Assembly: GCA_018657955.1 (NCBI GenBank)
Contig: JABHWD010000018.1
Span: 1-64,000, forward strand
Length of the DNA: 64,000 bases
Direction: 5' to 3'
Origin: Flavobacteriaceae bacterium
GTDB taxonomy: Bacteria > Bacteroidota > Bacteroidia > Flavobacteriales > Flavobacteriaceae
A program made the translations under genes and the position numbers. The notes under the pieces are model-generated. The model was not told the DNA's origin. It made no database searches and was given only the letters and a program-made list of their open reading frames with translations. This document shows positions 19,453 through 28,986 of this stretch, piece after piece (the first letter of the stretch is position 1; each line of letters opens with the position of its first letter).

Positions 19453-22221
19453 ATGGATAATAAAAAACGTCTTTTTTTAATTGATGCATATGCTCTAATT
19501 TTTAGAGGATATTATGCATTTATAAAGAATCCTAGAATTAATTCAAAAGGACTAGACACCTCTGCTATTTTAGGTTTTACTAATTCATTATTTGATGTGA
19601 TAAAAAGAGAAAAACCAGAATATATTGCCGTATGTTTTGATAAAGGCGGAAGTCAAGATAGAATAAAAATATTTCCTGAATATAAGGCCAATAGAGATGA
19701 AACTCCAGAGGGTATTAAGATAGCCGTTCCGTACATTCAAGAAATATTAAATGCACTTGGGATATGTATAATGGTTAAAGAAGGATATGAGGCGGATGAT
19801 ATAATAGGAACATTGGCAAAAAAAGCTAAAGAAGAAAATTTCGAAACATATATGGTCAGCCCTGATAAAGATTTTGCTCAATTGGTAAATGAAAAAACTT
19901 TTATATATAAACCTATGTTTGGAGGAGGATATGAAACATGGGGTATAGAAGAGGTAAAAAATAAATTTGAAATATCAGATCCAATACAAGTAATTGACTT
20001 CTTAGCTATGAAGGGTGATTCTGCCGATAATATTCCTGGACTACCTGGTGTTGGAGATAAAACGGCCAAAAAATTTCTTAAAGAATATGGTAGTATTGAA
20101 AATTTGTTATCAAATACTGATAAAATCAAAGGCAAATTACGTGAAAAAATAGAGGCTAATAGTGAGGCTGGTTTGCTTTCAAAAAAACTCGCTACTATTA
20201 TTACAGATGTTCCTGTAGATTTTGATTCTAATAAATTCAAGCTAAGTGTAGACGACCCTGATAAACTTTATGAAATATTTTCAGATTTAGAATTTAGGAG
20301 ATTAGCTGAAAACTTCAAAAAAATATTTGATATCCCAATTAAAAAAAACATAGCGCCAGTTAAAGAAAAACAGCCTGAAACTAGATCAATTGCTGCAGGT
20401 CATGGTCAATTTTCTCTTTTTGATCAAGTAAAAGAAGACAAAATAGATGAAAATTTATCAATAAGAGTTTCTAAGAAAAACGTATCACATTTTTTTCAAA
20501 TTATTGATACAAAAATAAGTCTAAAGATATTCCTAGATAAATTAATGAAACAAAGTGAAGTTGCATTTAAACTATTATTAGATCATCATAATCCATTACT
20601 ATCAAATCTAGTTGGAATTTCGTTTTGTTGGAATAAAGACAAAGTCTATTACATAGATTATTTGACAATTCAAAAAACTGATAAAAAAATACTTCAAAAA
20701 ATAAAATTATTTTTTGAAGATCATTCAATCAAAAAAATTAGCGATAATTTAAAGCATGATATAAAATCTCTAGAAAAGCATGATATTTCTATAAATGGAG
20801 AAATATTTGATACAATGTTAGCTCATTACTTAATTAATCCTGATATTAATCACACTACTGAAGTACTCTCTGAAAATTATTTAAACTATTCTATAAATCA
20901 AGAGGCCTCTAACCTTGATAATACATCTGAAAGAGCAAATATCATATTTCAATTAAAGAGTCTTCTAGAAAATGAACTAAAAGCAAATAAACATATATTG
21001 TTATATAAAGAAATAGAAATTCCACTTCTTAGGGTTTTAGCTAATATGGAAATTGAAGGAATTAGTTTAGATGTTTCATGTTTAAGCAAATTATCAAAAT
21101 CTACAGAGCAAGAAATTGAAAAAACAAAAAAGATTATATATGCTGCCTCAAAAGAAGAGTTCAATATATCTTCTCCAAAGCAATTAGGTAAAATTTTATT
21201 TGATAAAATGAAAATATCAGCTAACCCAAAAAAAACAAAGACAGGGCAATATTCAACTTCTGAAGAAATTTTGTCCTATTTAGCAAAAGAGAATGATTTT
21301 GTAAAGACTATTATAGAATACAGAAGCCTTAATAAACTTCAAAATACCTATATAAAGGCTTTACCTAATCAAATATCAAAAAATACTGGTAAAATTCATA
21401 CTGAGTATTTACAAACTGTTGCTGCAACTGGAAGATTAAGTAGTATAAATCCAAATCTCCAAAATATACCAATAAGGACAAAAAGGGGTAAAGAGATAAG
21501 AAAAGCATTTATACCTAGGAATAAAGATTTTGTTATTTTATCAGCAGATTATTCCCAAATTGAATTAAGAATAATAGCAGCATTAAGTGAAGAGGAAAAC
21601 ATGATTAGTGCTTTTAAAAATAATGAGGATATTCACTCATCTACAGCAGCCTCAGTATTCAATACAAAAATTGAGAATGTTACTAATATGCAAAGGACTA
21701 ATGCAAAAACTATAAATTTTGGAATTATATATGGTATATCAACTTTTGGGCTAAGTAATCAGACTGATTTATCAAGGAAAGAGTCTAAAGAGTTAATTGA
21801 GACCTATTATAATAAGTATCCTAAATTGAAGATATATATTGCTTCGCAAGTTTCATTCGCCAGAGAAAAAGGGTATGTAGAAACATTGCTTGGAAGAAGG
21901 AGGTACTTGAAAGATATTAACTCAAGAAACTCTATAGTTAGAGGAGGTTCGGAAAGAAATGCAATTAATGCTCCAATTCAGGGAAGTGCAGCAGATATAA
22001 TAAAAATTGCTATGATTAATATTCAGTCAAAGTTAATCGATAAAAATTTTCATAGTAAAATGCTTTTGCAAGTGCATGATGAATTGGTTTTTGATGTATT
22101 TAAGCCTGAATTAAATGATATAATTACATTAGTTAAAGATGAAATGGAAAATGCATTCATTCTTAAAGTTCCTCTGATAGTAGATATTGATTATGGCGAA
22201 AATTGGTTAGAAGCCCATTAA
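19453..22221 (+). CDS. polA: DNA polymerase I
   Basis: 5'-nuclease domain (KRLFLIDAYALIFRGYYAF), polymerase motifs ADYSQIELRIIAALS and LLQVHDELVFDV. Confidence 0.98.
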   Translation: MDNKKRLFLIDAYALIFRGYYAFIKNPRINSKGLDTSAILGFTNSLFDVIKREKPEYIAVCFDKGGSQDRIKIFPEYKANRDETPEGIKIAVPYIQEILNALGICIMVKEGYEADDIIGTLAKKAKEENFETYMVSPDKDFAQLVNEKTFIYKPMFGGGYETWGIEEVKNKFEISDPIQVIDFLAMKGDSADNIPGLPGVGDKTAKKFLKEYGSIENLLSNTDKIKGKLREKIEANSEAGLLSKKLATIITDVPVDFDSNKFKLSVDDPDKLYEIFSDLEFRRLAENFKKIFDIPIKKNIAPVKEKQPETRSIAAGHGQFSLFDQVKEDKIDENLSIRVSKKNVSHFFQIIDTKISLKIFLDKLMKQSEVAFKLLLDHHNPLLSNLVGISFCWNKDKVYYIDYLTIQKTDKKILQKIKLFFEDHSIKKISDNLKHDIKSLEKHDISINGEIFDTMLAHYLINPDINHTTEVLSENYLNYSINQEASNLDNTSERANIIFQLKSLLENELKANKHILLYKEIEIPLLRVLANMEIEGISLDVSCLSKLSKSTEQEIEKTKKIIYAASKEEFNISSPKQLGKILFDKMKISANPKKTKTGQYSTSEEILSYLAKENDFVKTIIEYRSLNKLQNTYIKALPNQISKNTGKIHTEYLQTVAATGRLSSINPNLQNIPIRTKRGKEIRKAFIPRNKDFVILSADYSQIELRIIAALSEEENMISAFKNNEDIHSSTAASVFNTKIENVTNMQRTNAKTINFGIIYGISTFGLSNQTDLSRKESKELIETYYNKYPKLKIYIASQVSFAREKGYVETLLGRRRYLKDINSRNSIVRGGSERNAINAPIQGSAADIIKIAMINIQSKLIDKNFHSKMLLQVHDELVFDVFKPELNDIITLVKDEMENAFILKVPLIVDIDYGENWLEAH

Positions 22222-22282
22222 TAATGTCTATTTCTACAAAAATCTATAGATAGAGTTCTCTGAAAATAATTTTGAATATCTA

Positions 22283-22313
22283 TTTGGTAGTATAATATAT
22301 AATTGTAGATTTG
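22283..22313 (+). promoter_or_regulatory. Bacteroidota-type promoter upstream of rplM
   Basis: TTTG (22283-22286), exactly 19 nt, TAGATTTG (22306-22313): full match to TTTG-N19-TANNTTTG. Confidence 0.75.
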
Positions 22314-22357
22314 CATCCACTTTTGAGATAAAGATTATTTTAACTTAAAAACTATAA

Positions 22358-22813
22358 ATGGATACATTAAGTTATAAGACAATTTCAGCTAATAAATCTA
22401 CAGCTAATAAACTGTGGGTTTTAGTTGATGCTGAAGGTCAAACTCTAGGAAGACTTGCTTCTAAAGTAGCTATTCTTTTAAGGGGGAAACACAAGCCAAA
22501 CTTCACGCCTCATGTAGATTGTGGAGATAATGTTGTTATCATAAATGCCTCAAAAGTAAATTTGACTGGGAAAAAGTGGGAAAATAAGACCTATATTCGT
22601 TATACAGGTTATCCTGGAGGACAAAGAACTCTTACTGCAAATCAATTATTTGACAAAAATCCCAGTTCAATTATTGAGAAATCAGTAAAAGGAATGTTAC
22701 CAAAAAATAAATTAGGAGCTGCATTATTTCGTAATCTATATGTGTCTAATGATGCCAATCATAATCAAGAGTCACAAAAACCAGTTTCAATTAATCTAAA
22801 CGACGTTAATTAG
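22358..22813 (+). CDS. rplM: 50S ribosomal protein L13
   Basis: LWVLVDAEGQTLGRLASKVAILLRGKHKPNFTPHVDCGDNVVIINASKV. Confidence 0.98.
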   Translation: MDTLSYKTISANKSTANKLWVLVDAEGQTLGRLASKVAILLRGKHKPNFTPHVDCGDNVVIINASKVNLTGKKWENKTYIRYTGYPGGQRTLTANQLFDKNPSSIIEKSVKGMLPKNKLGAALFRNLYVSNDANHNQESQKPVSINLNDVN

Positions 22814-23203
22814 ATGGAAAATGTAATTCACAAAATTGGTAGAAGAAAAACTGCAGTTGCTAGAGTTTATTTGAAAAAGGGCAAAGGGAGTATTATGGTA
22901 AATAAAAAAGATTATAAAATTTATTTTCCAACTCCATCTCTTCAATTTAAAATTAATCAACCTTTTACTCTGACCAAAAACGAAAAAAAATTTGATACTA
23001 ACGTAAAGGTTTCTGGTGGAGGTGCTACTGGACAAGCTGAAGCTGTTAGGCTGGCATTATCCAGAGCATTCTGTGAGCTTGATGAAAAAAATAGAGAAGT
23101 ATTAAAACCTGAAGGATTATTAACTAGAGATCCTAGAATGGTTGAAAGGAAAAAATTTGGGCAGAAAAAAGCAAGAAAAAAATTCCAATTCTCAAAACGA
23201 TAA
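22814..23203 (+). CDS. rpsI: 30S ribosomal protein S9
   Basis: IGRRKTAVARVYLKKGKGSIMVN and C-terminal RKKFGQKKARKKFQFSKR. Confidence 0.98.
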   Translation: MENVIHKIGRRKTAVARVYLKKGKGSIMVNKKDYKIYFPTPSLQFKINQPFTLTKNEKKFDTNVKVSGGGATGQAEAVRLALSRAFCELDEKNREVLKPEGLLTRDPRMVERKKFGQKKARKKFQFSKR

Positions 23204-23238
23204 TATTATAAAATATTTAATAAATCAAAAATTTAGTT

Positions 23239-23290
23239 TAGCATCTAAATACCTAAGGCTTAATTTATTTATACCACTTAGATATTGCTA
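23239..23290 (+). promoter_or_regulatory. Candidate structured leader hairpin upstream of rpsB
   Basis: TAGCATCTAA (23239-23248) pairs with TTAGA-tat-TGCTA (23278-23290), 10 bp interrupted by a 3-nt bulge; ends 26 nt before the start codon. Confidence 0.35.
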
Positions 23291-23316
23291 TAATTAAGAA
23301 CGTAAACTAATTCAAA

Positions 23317-24291
23317 ATGAGAAAAATAGAAGTAAAAGATTTAATTAAAGCAGGTGTTCATTTTGGACATCTTACAAGGAAATGGAACCCTAATATGGCT
23401 CCATTCATATATATGGAAAGAAATGGAATCCATATAATCAATTTATATAAAACAATAAGCAAATTAGAGGAAGCTTCTGGGGCACTAGAAAAAATTGCAG
23501 TATCAGGAAGAAAAATTTTATTTGTTGCAACAAAAAAACAGGCTAAAGATATAGTTGCTGAAGCTGCAAAAAAAGTTAATATGCCTTATATAACTGAAAG
23601 ATGGCCTGGTGGAATGCTTACTAATTTTATTACAATTAGAAAAGCAGTTAAGAAAATGAGTTCTATTGACAGAATGAAACAAGATGGCACATTTAATACG
23701 TTATCAAAAAAAGAAAAATTACAAATAGGAAGGCAGAGAGAAAAGTTAGAAAAAAATTTAGGGTCAATAGCTAATATGACTAGGCTCCCCGGCGCTATTT
23801 TTGTGGTTGATATAGTAAGAGAAAATATTGCTGTTAAAGAAGCTCAAAAATTGAATATCCCTATTTTTGCAATGGTTGATACAAACTCTGATCCAAAAGG
23901 TGTTCAATATGCTATCCCATCCAATGATGATGCATCTAAATCAATCTCTAAAATTATAGAATATATTTCTGATTCTATTCAAACAGGATTAGAAGAAAGA
24001 ACATCAGAAAAAGAAGTGACTGAAGAAACTAAAAAAGAAGTGGCTGAAGAAACTAAAAAAGAAGTGGCTGAGGAAACTAAAAAAGAAGTGGCTGAAGAAA
24101 CTAAAAAAGAAGTGGCTGAGGAAACTAAAGAAGAAGTGGCTGAGGAAACTAAAAAAGAAGTAGCTGAGGAAACTAAAAAAGAAGTGGCTGAAGAAACTAA
24201 AAAAGAAGTGGCTGAGGAAACTAAAGAAGAAGTGGCTGAGGAAACTAAAAAAGAAGTAGCTGAGGAAACTAAAGAAGAAGACAAAAAATAA
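23317..24291 (+). CDS. rpsB: 30S ribosomal protein S2 with long charged repeat tail
   Basis: DLIKAGVHFGHLTRKWNPNMAPFIYMERNGIHIINL; C-terminal 11x EV(A/T)EETK(K/E). Confidence 0.97.
   Translation: MRKIEVKDLIKAGVHFGHLTRKWNPNMAPFIYMERNGIHIINLYKTISKLEEASGALEKIAVSGRKILFVATKKQAKDIVAEAAKKVNMPYITERWPGGMLTNFITIRKAVKKMSSIDRMKQDGTFNTLSKKEKLQIGRQREKLEKNLGSIANMTRLPGAIFVVDIVRENIAVKEAQKLNIPIFAMVDTNSDPKGVQYAIPSNDDASKSISKIIEYISDSIQTGLEERTSEKEVTEETKKEVAEETKKEVAEETKKEVAEETKKEVAEETKEEVAEETKKEVAEETKKEVAEETKKEVAEETKEEVAEETKKEVAEETKEEDKK
24013..24276 (+). repeat. 24-bp coding minisatellite, 11 units, in the 3' end of rpsB
   Basis: gaagtggctgaagaaactaaaaaa-type units in register; block 24085-24180 is identical to 24181-24276 except one A/G difference. 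Confidence 0.98.
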
Positions 24292-24299
24292 ACAATAGT

Positions 24300-25124
24300 A
24301 TGACGAAAATTTCGGCAGCTGAAGTAAATAGCCTTAGAAAATCTACTGGAGCTGGTATGATGGATTGTAAAAATGCATTGGTAGAAGCCAATGGGGATTT
24401 GGATAAAGCAATAGAGGGTTTAAGGAAAAAAGGTAAAAAAGTAGCAGCAAAAAGAGCTGATAGAGACTCTCATGAGGGAGCAGCAATAGCAATCACCAAT
24501 GGTGAAAAGACTATTGGTGCAGCAATTGTATTGGCATGTGAAACTGATTTTGTTGGAAAAAATACTGACTTTGTTGCCCTTGGCAATAAAATAGCAAATG
24601 TAGCACTTGAATGTAATTCTAAAGAAGATCTATTAAAGGCATCAATTGAAGGACTAACTGTTGAAGAAAAACTTTTAGAACAGACAGGAATTATAGGAGA
24701 GAAAATTCAAATTAACAAATTTGTTAAAATTAATGCTCCATATGTTGGATCATACATTCACGCAGGAAATAAAATTGCAACTATTGTTGGATTGTCAAAA
24801 GTAGGCGATAATGTGGAAATAATAGGCAAAGATATAGCCATGCAAGTTGCAGCTATGGATCCTATTGCTCTAGATGAATCAAGTGTAGAATTTGATGTAA
24901 TAGAAAAAGAAATTGAAATTGCTAAAGATCAGTTGCGAGCTGAAGGTAAGCCAGAATCTATGTTAGATAATATTGCCAAAGGAAAGCTAAAACGATTCTT
25001 TAAAGATAACACCCTGTTAAACCAGGCCTTTATAAAAGACACCAAGATAAGTGTTTCTGCTTATCTCTCATCATTTGACACCAACCTAACTGTAAACTCT
25101 TATGAAAGGGTTTCAATTGGATAG
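24300..25124 (+). CDS. tsf: Elongation factor Ts
   Basis: AAEVNSLRKSTGAGMMDCKNALVEANGDLDKAIEGLRKKG. Confidence 0.98.
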   Translation: MTKISAAEVNSLRKSTGAGMMDCKNALVEANGDLDKAIEGLRKKGKKVAAKRADRDSHEGAAIAITNGEKTIGAAIVLACETDFVGKNTDFVALGNKIANVALECNSKEDLLKASIEGLTVEEKLLEQTGIIGEKIQINKFVKINAPYVGSYIHAGNKIATIVGLSKVGDNVEIIGKDIAMQVAAMDPIALDESSVEFDVIEKEIEIAKDQLRAEGKPESMLDNIAKGKLKRFFKDNTLLNQAFIKDTKISVSAYLSSFDTNLTVNSYERVSIG

Positions 25125-25158
25125 TTTATAGGTATCATATATTTCTAAATTTTACCTT

Positions 25159-25189
25159 TTTATTAATTAAAAAATGTATAGTATATTTG
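25159..25189 (+). promoter_or_regulatory. Candidate promoter upstream of pyrH
   Basis: TTTA (25159-25162), 19 nt, TATATTTG (25182-25189); one mismatch in the -33 element. Confidence 0.45.
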
Positions 25190-25205
25190 TATATATTTAT
25201 TAATT

Positions 25206-25913
25206 ATGAGCTACAATAGAATTCTCCTAAAACTTTCAGGAGAAGCCCTTGTGGGTGACAAAAATGCAGGAATTGATTCAAAAAAATTATTGCATTATGC
25301 CAACGAAATTAAAAAAATACATGATATAGGAGTTGAAGTTTCTATTGTAATTGGCGGTGGTAATATTTATAGAGGGTTTAATAATACCGAACATAAAATT
25401 GACAGGGTTCAGGGAGATTATATGGGAATGCTTGCTACTATAATTAATGGGCTTGCTCTTCAGAATACACTTGAAAATATTGGAATTCCTACTAGACTCC
25501 AAAGCGCAATAAATGTTAACCAAGTAGCTGAACCTTATATAAAAAGAAAAGCTATTAGGCACCTAGAAAAAAATCGAATAGTAATTTTTGCAGCTGGAAC
25601 AGGGAATCCGTATTTCACAACAGATTCAGCAGCTGTTCTAAGAGCTATTGAAATTGAAGCAGATATAATTTTAAAAGGCACTAAAGTTGATGGAATATAT
25701 GATTGTGATCCTGAAATTAATTCAGATGCTGTAAAATTTGAAAATATTACATTTAATGAAGCTATAAAAAAAGGCCTAAAAATAATGGATACTACTGCTT
25801 TTACTCTTAGCCAAGAAAATAATTTGCCTATAATTGTATTTGATATTAATTCATCAGATAATTTATTGAAGGCTGTTTCTGGAGAAAAAATTGGTACTAT
25901 TGTAAACATTTAA
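25206..25913 (+). CDS. pyrH: UMP kinase
   Basis: YNRILLKLSGEALVGDKNAGID, VIGGGNIYRG, FAAGTGNPYFTTDSAAVLRAIEI. Confidence 0.98.
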   Translation: MSYNRILLKLSGEALVGDKNAGIDSKKLLHYANEIKKIHDIGVEVSIVIGGGNIYRGFNNTEHKIDRVQGDYMGMLATIINGLALQNTLENIGIPTRLQSAINVNQVAEPYIKRKAIRHLEKNRIVIFAAGTGNPYFTTDSAAVLRAIEIEADIILKGTKVDGIYDCDPEINSDAVKFENITFNEAIKKGLKIMDTTAFTLSQENNLPIIVFDINSSDNLLKAVSGEKIGTIVNI

Positions 25914-25923
25914 TATTAATAAA

Positions 25924-26481
25924 ATGAATGAAGAATTACATCTAATATTTGATATAGCTAAAGAATCAATGTCTAATGCAATAACACATTTAGAAAAAAA
26001 ATTAATGAATATTCGAGCAGGAAAAGCTAATCCTAATATGCTTTCTAGTGTAACAGTCGAATACTATGGATCTAACACTCCTTTGTCTCAAGTTGCAAAT
26101 ATAAATACTCCCGATGGTAGAACAATTATTGTTCAGCCTTGGGAAAAATCAATTCTTCCTGAAGTAGAAAAAGGAATAGAAATAGCTAATCTTGGGTTTA
26201 ATCCAATGAATAATGGAGAGACTATAATTATTACTGTTCCTGCTCTTACTGAAGAAAGAAGGGAAGAATTAGCCAAGCAAGCAAAAACAGAAACTGAAGA
26301 AGCAAAAGTTGCTATTAGAAATGCTAGAAAGGAGGCAAATAATGAAGTTAAAAAATCTTCAGATTTGTCTGAAGATTTGAAAAAAAATTCTGAACTAGAT
26401 ATTCAAGAAAGAACAGACAATTATATAGAGAAGGTAGATAAAATTTTTGAGCTAAAGCAAAAAGAAATAATGACCTTATAA
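25924..26481 (+). CDS. frr: Ribosome recycling factor
   Basis: MSNAITHLEKKLMNIRAGKANPNMLSSVTVEYYGSNTPLSQVANINTPDGRTI. Confidence 0.98.
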   Translation: MNEELHLIFDIAKESMSNAITHLEKKLMNIRAGKANPNMLSSVTVEYYGSNTPLSQVANINTPDGRTIIVQPWEKSILPEVEKGIEIANLGFNPMNNGETIIITVPALTEERREELAKQAKTETEEAKVAIRNARKEANNEVKKSSDLSEDLKKNSELDIQERTDNYIEKVDKIFELKQKEIMTL

Positions 26482-26547
26482 TCATCTTTTTTCTTTAAGC
26501 TATTTTGAGAACTAATTAATATCTTTATAAAAGATAATTTATAAAAA

Positions 26548-28947
26548 ATGTCAGAAAAAAATGTAGGTGGGCTATGGGAATCCATTGCTAGAATTATTCT
26601 CAATAATAGAATACTTATAATAATTTCCCTAATATTAGCTACATACTTTTTTAGCACACACTGGCATAAAATTAGATTTACGTATACAGAAGCAAACCTT
26701 TTGCCAAATACCCATGAAGAGAATTTAAAATACAATTCTTTTACAAGTAAATTTGGGGAAGAAGGAAATCTAATTGTGATTGGTGTAAAAGATAGCTTAT
26801 TATTTACACTCGAAAATTTAAATGCCTGGAATAAACTTTCTAATAGTTTTAAAGACCTTCCTCAAGTTGAAACAGTAATTGCATTTGGAGATCTACAAAA
26901 ATTAATAAAAGATAAAGATAAAAGACAATTCTATATTGAGCCATTCATCGAAGATTCTATTAGTTCTAATGCTGAGTTGAAAAGCCTAAAAGATGAGCTT
27001 TTCTTTAAATCTCCTTTTTATGATAAATTCTTAATTAATACTAAAACAAAATCTGTTAGAACTGCAATTAATTTAAAATCATCTATTGTCAATACTGTTA
27101 AAAGAGAAGAATTTATAAATAAAGTTCTTTTACCCAGGGTTAATGCTTTTGAGAAAGCTCACAATATAGACATTAGAATCTCTGGAATGCCTTATGTGAG
27201 GACTAAATACTCAGAAACTATTAAAGCTGAACTTGGAAAGTTTGTCATTCTCGCAATTTTTGTTACCTCTCTTATTTTCTACTTCTTTTTTAGATCACTT
27301 ACAGCAACTGTTATTTCTATCTGTACTGTATGTATTGGAGTAATGTGGACTTTAGGAATAATTGGGATCCTTGAGTATGAGCTTACTGTATTAACAGCTG
27401 TAATTCCTCCATTAATTATTGTTATAGGAATGCCAAATTGTATTTATTTAATAAAGAAATATCAGCATGAAGTTAATACCCATGGGGATAAATCCCTTTC
27501 ATTACAAAAAGTAATAACTAAAATTGGGAATGCAACGTTGATGACAAATGTAACAACTGCTTCAGGGTTTGCAACATTTATTATTACAAACAGTCAATTA
27601 TTAAAAGAATTTGGGACTGTGGCTTCACTTAGTATCCTTTCAATTTTTATAATCTGTATTTTAGTCATACCAATAATTTATAGTTTTCTTCCAATCCCTG
27701 GAGACAAACATTTGAAGCATCTAAATAAAAAATGGATAGTATCGCTTTTTGACTGGATGGCTTTAACTGTAAAAACTAAAAAAATTGAAATTTATACTAT
27801 ATCAATAATCCTCCTGGCTGTTAGTATTATTGGTATCTATAAAATAGAAATATCTGGAAGTTTAATTGATGATCTTCCTAAAAATACAGAGTTTTTTGAA
27901 GATATAATGTTTTATGAAAAAGAATTCAATGGAATTCTCCCACTTGAAATTTATATTGACACGAAAAGAAAAAAAGCAGTTACTAAGCTATCAACAATTA
28001 AAAAAATGAAAGTGTTAGAGGATATTATTTCTGAGATTCCCGAATTATCAAGGCCTATCTCTATAGTCAGCCTAGTCAAATATTCAAAACAAGCATACTA
28101 CAATGGAAATCCTAAATATTATCAAGTACCTACAACTCAAGAAAATAGTTTCATTCTTTCCTATGCAAAAAATTCAACTTCAGGAACTGATGGTATTGAC
28201 CTAATTAAAAATTTCGTTGATAGCACTGGGCAATACACCAGGATTACAACTTTTATGAAAGATATTAAAATAGAAAGAATGGAGAGGATAGAAGAAAAAT
28301 TATATTATGAAATTTCAAAAATTATGCCCAAAGATAGATATGAAGTCTATCTAACTGGAAAAGCATATTTATTTCAGCAAGGGACATATTTTTTAGTTAA
28401 AAATCTTATTCTTTCGCTCTCATTAGCAATTGTTCTAATATCAATATTTATGGCATACATGTTTAGAAATTTTAGAATGATTATTATATCTCTTATTCCT
28501 AATTTATTGCCCCTCTTGATAACTGCTGGCTTAATGGGGTTCATTGGGGTTCCAATCAAACCATCTACAATACTAATTTTTAGTATTGCTTTTGGAATAT
28601 CTGTTGATGATACAATTCATTTCTTAGCAAAATATAGACAGGAGCTTCAAGATAATAAGTGGCAAATAAAAAAATCTGTCTATAATGCTATAAAAGAAAC
28701 AGGTATAAGCATGTTTTATACTTCGGTAGTTCTTTTCTTTGGTTTTTCTGTTTTTATAATCTCAAATTTTGGTGGAACTGTTGCTCTTGGAGCGCTAGTT
28801 TCTGCTACACTTTTATTAGCAATGCTTTCAAATCTTTTACTATTACCTTCTATGCTTTTATCACTTGAAAGAAGTGTTGCAAATGAAAAAGTGTTAAAAA
28901 AACCTAAGATAAAAATTCTTACAGATGAAGAGGAATTATTGAATTAA
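26548..28947 (+). CDS. RND/MMPL-family transporter
   Basis: Two symmetric TM blocks; FSIAFGISVDDTIHFLAKYRQEL motif. Confidence 0.88.
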   Translation: MSEKNVGGLWESIARIILNNRILIIISLILATYFFSTHWHKIRFTYTEANLLPNTHEENLKYNSFTSKFGEEGNLIVIGVKDSLLFTLENLNAWNKLSNSFKDLPQVETVIAFGDLQKLIKDKDKRQFYIEPFIEDSISSNAELKSLKDELFFKSPFYDKFLINTKTKSVRTAINLKSSIVNTVKREEFINKVLLPRVNAFEKAHNIDIRISGMPYVRTKYSETIKAELGKFVILAIFVTSLIFYFFFRSLTATVISICTVCIGVMWTLGIIGILEYELTVLTAVIPPLIIVIGMPNCIYLIKKYQHEVNTHGDKSLSLQKVITKIGNATLMTNVTTASGFATFIITNSQLLKEFGTVASLSILSIFIICILVIPIIYSFLPIPGDKHLKHLNKKWIVSLFDWMALTVKTKKIEIYTISIILLAVSIIGIYKIEISGSLIDDLPKNTEFFEDIMFYEKEFNGILPLEIYIDTKRKKAVTKLSTIKKMKVLEDIISEIPELSRPISIVSLVKYSKQAYYNGNPKYYQVPTTQENSFILSYAKNSTSGTDGIDLIKNFVDSTGQYTRITTFMKDIKIERMERIEEKLYYEISKIMPKDRYEVYLTGKAYLFQQGTYFLVKNLILSLSLAIVLISIFMAYMFRNFRMIIISLIPNLLPLLITAGLMGFIGVPIKPSTILIFSIAFGISVDDTIHFLAKYRQELQDNKWQIKKSVYNAIKETGISMFYTSVVLFFGFSVFIISNFGGTVALGALVSATLLLAMLSNLLLLPSMLLSLERSVANEKVLKKPKIKILTDEEELLN

Positions 28948-28986
28948 TTTCTAGCAAAACCATATCTTTGAATTAAACTATAATTA

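Noticed and set aside
24013-24276. Regularly spaced repeat as a possible CRISPR array
   Set aside because: Contiguous 24-bp units with no spacers, in frame within rpsB; no cas genes nearby.
23979-24284. Minus-strand ORF of repeated SSATSFLV
   Set aside because: Exact antisense of the rpsB minisatellite; open only because the repeat has no stops in that frame.
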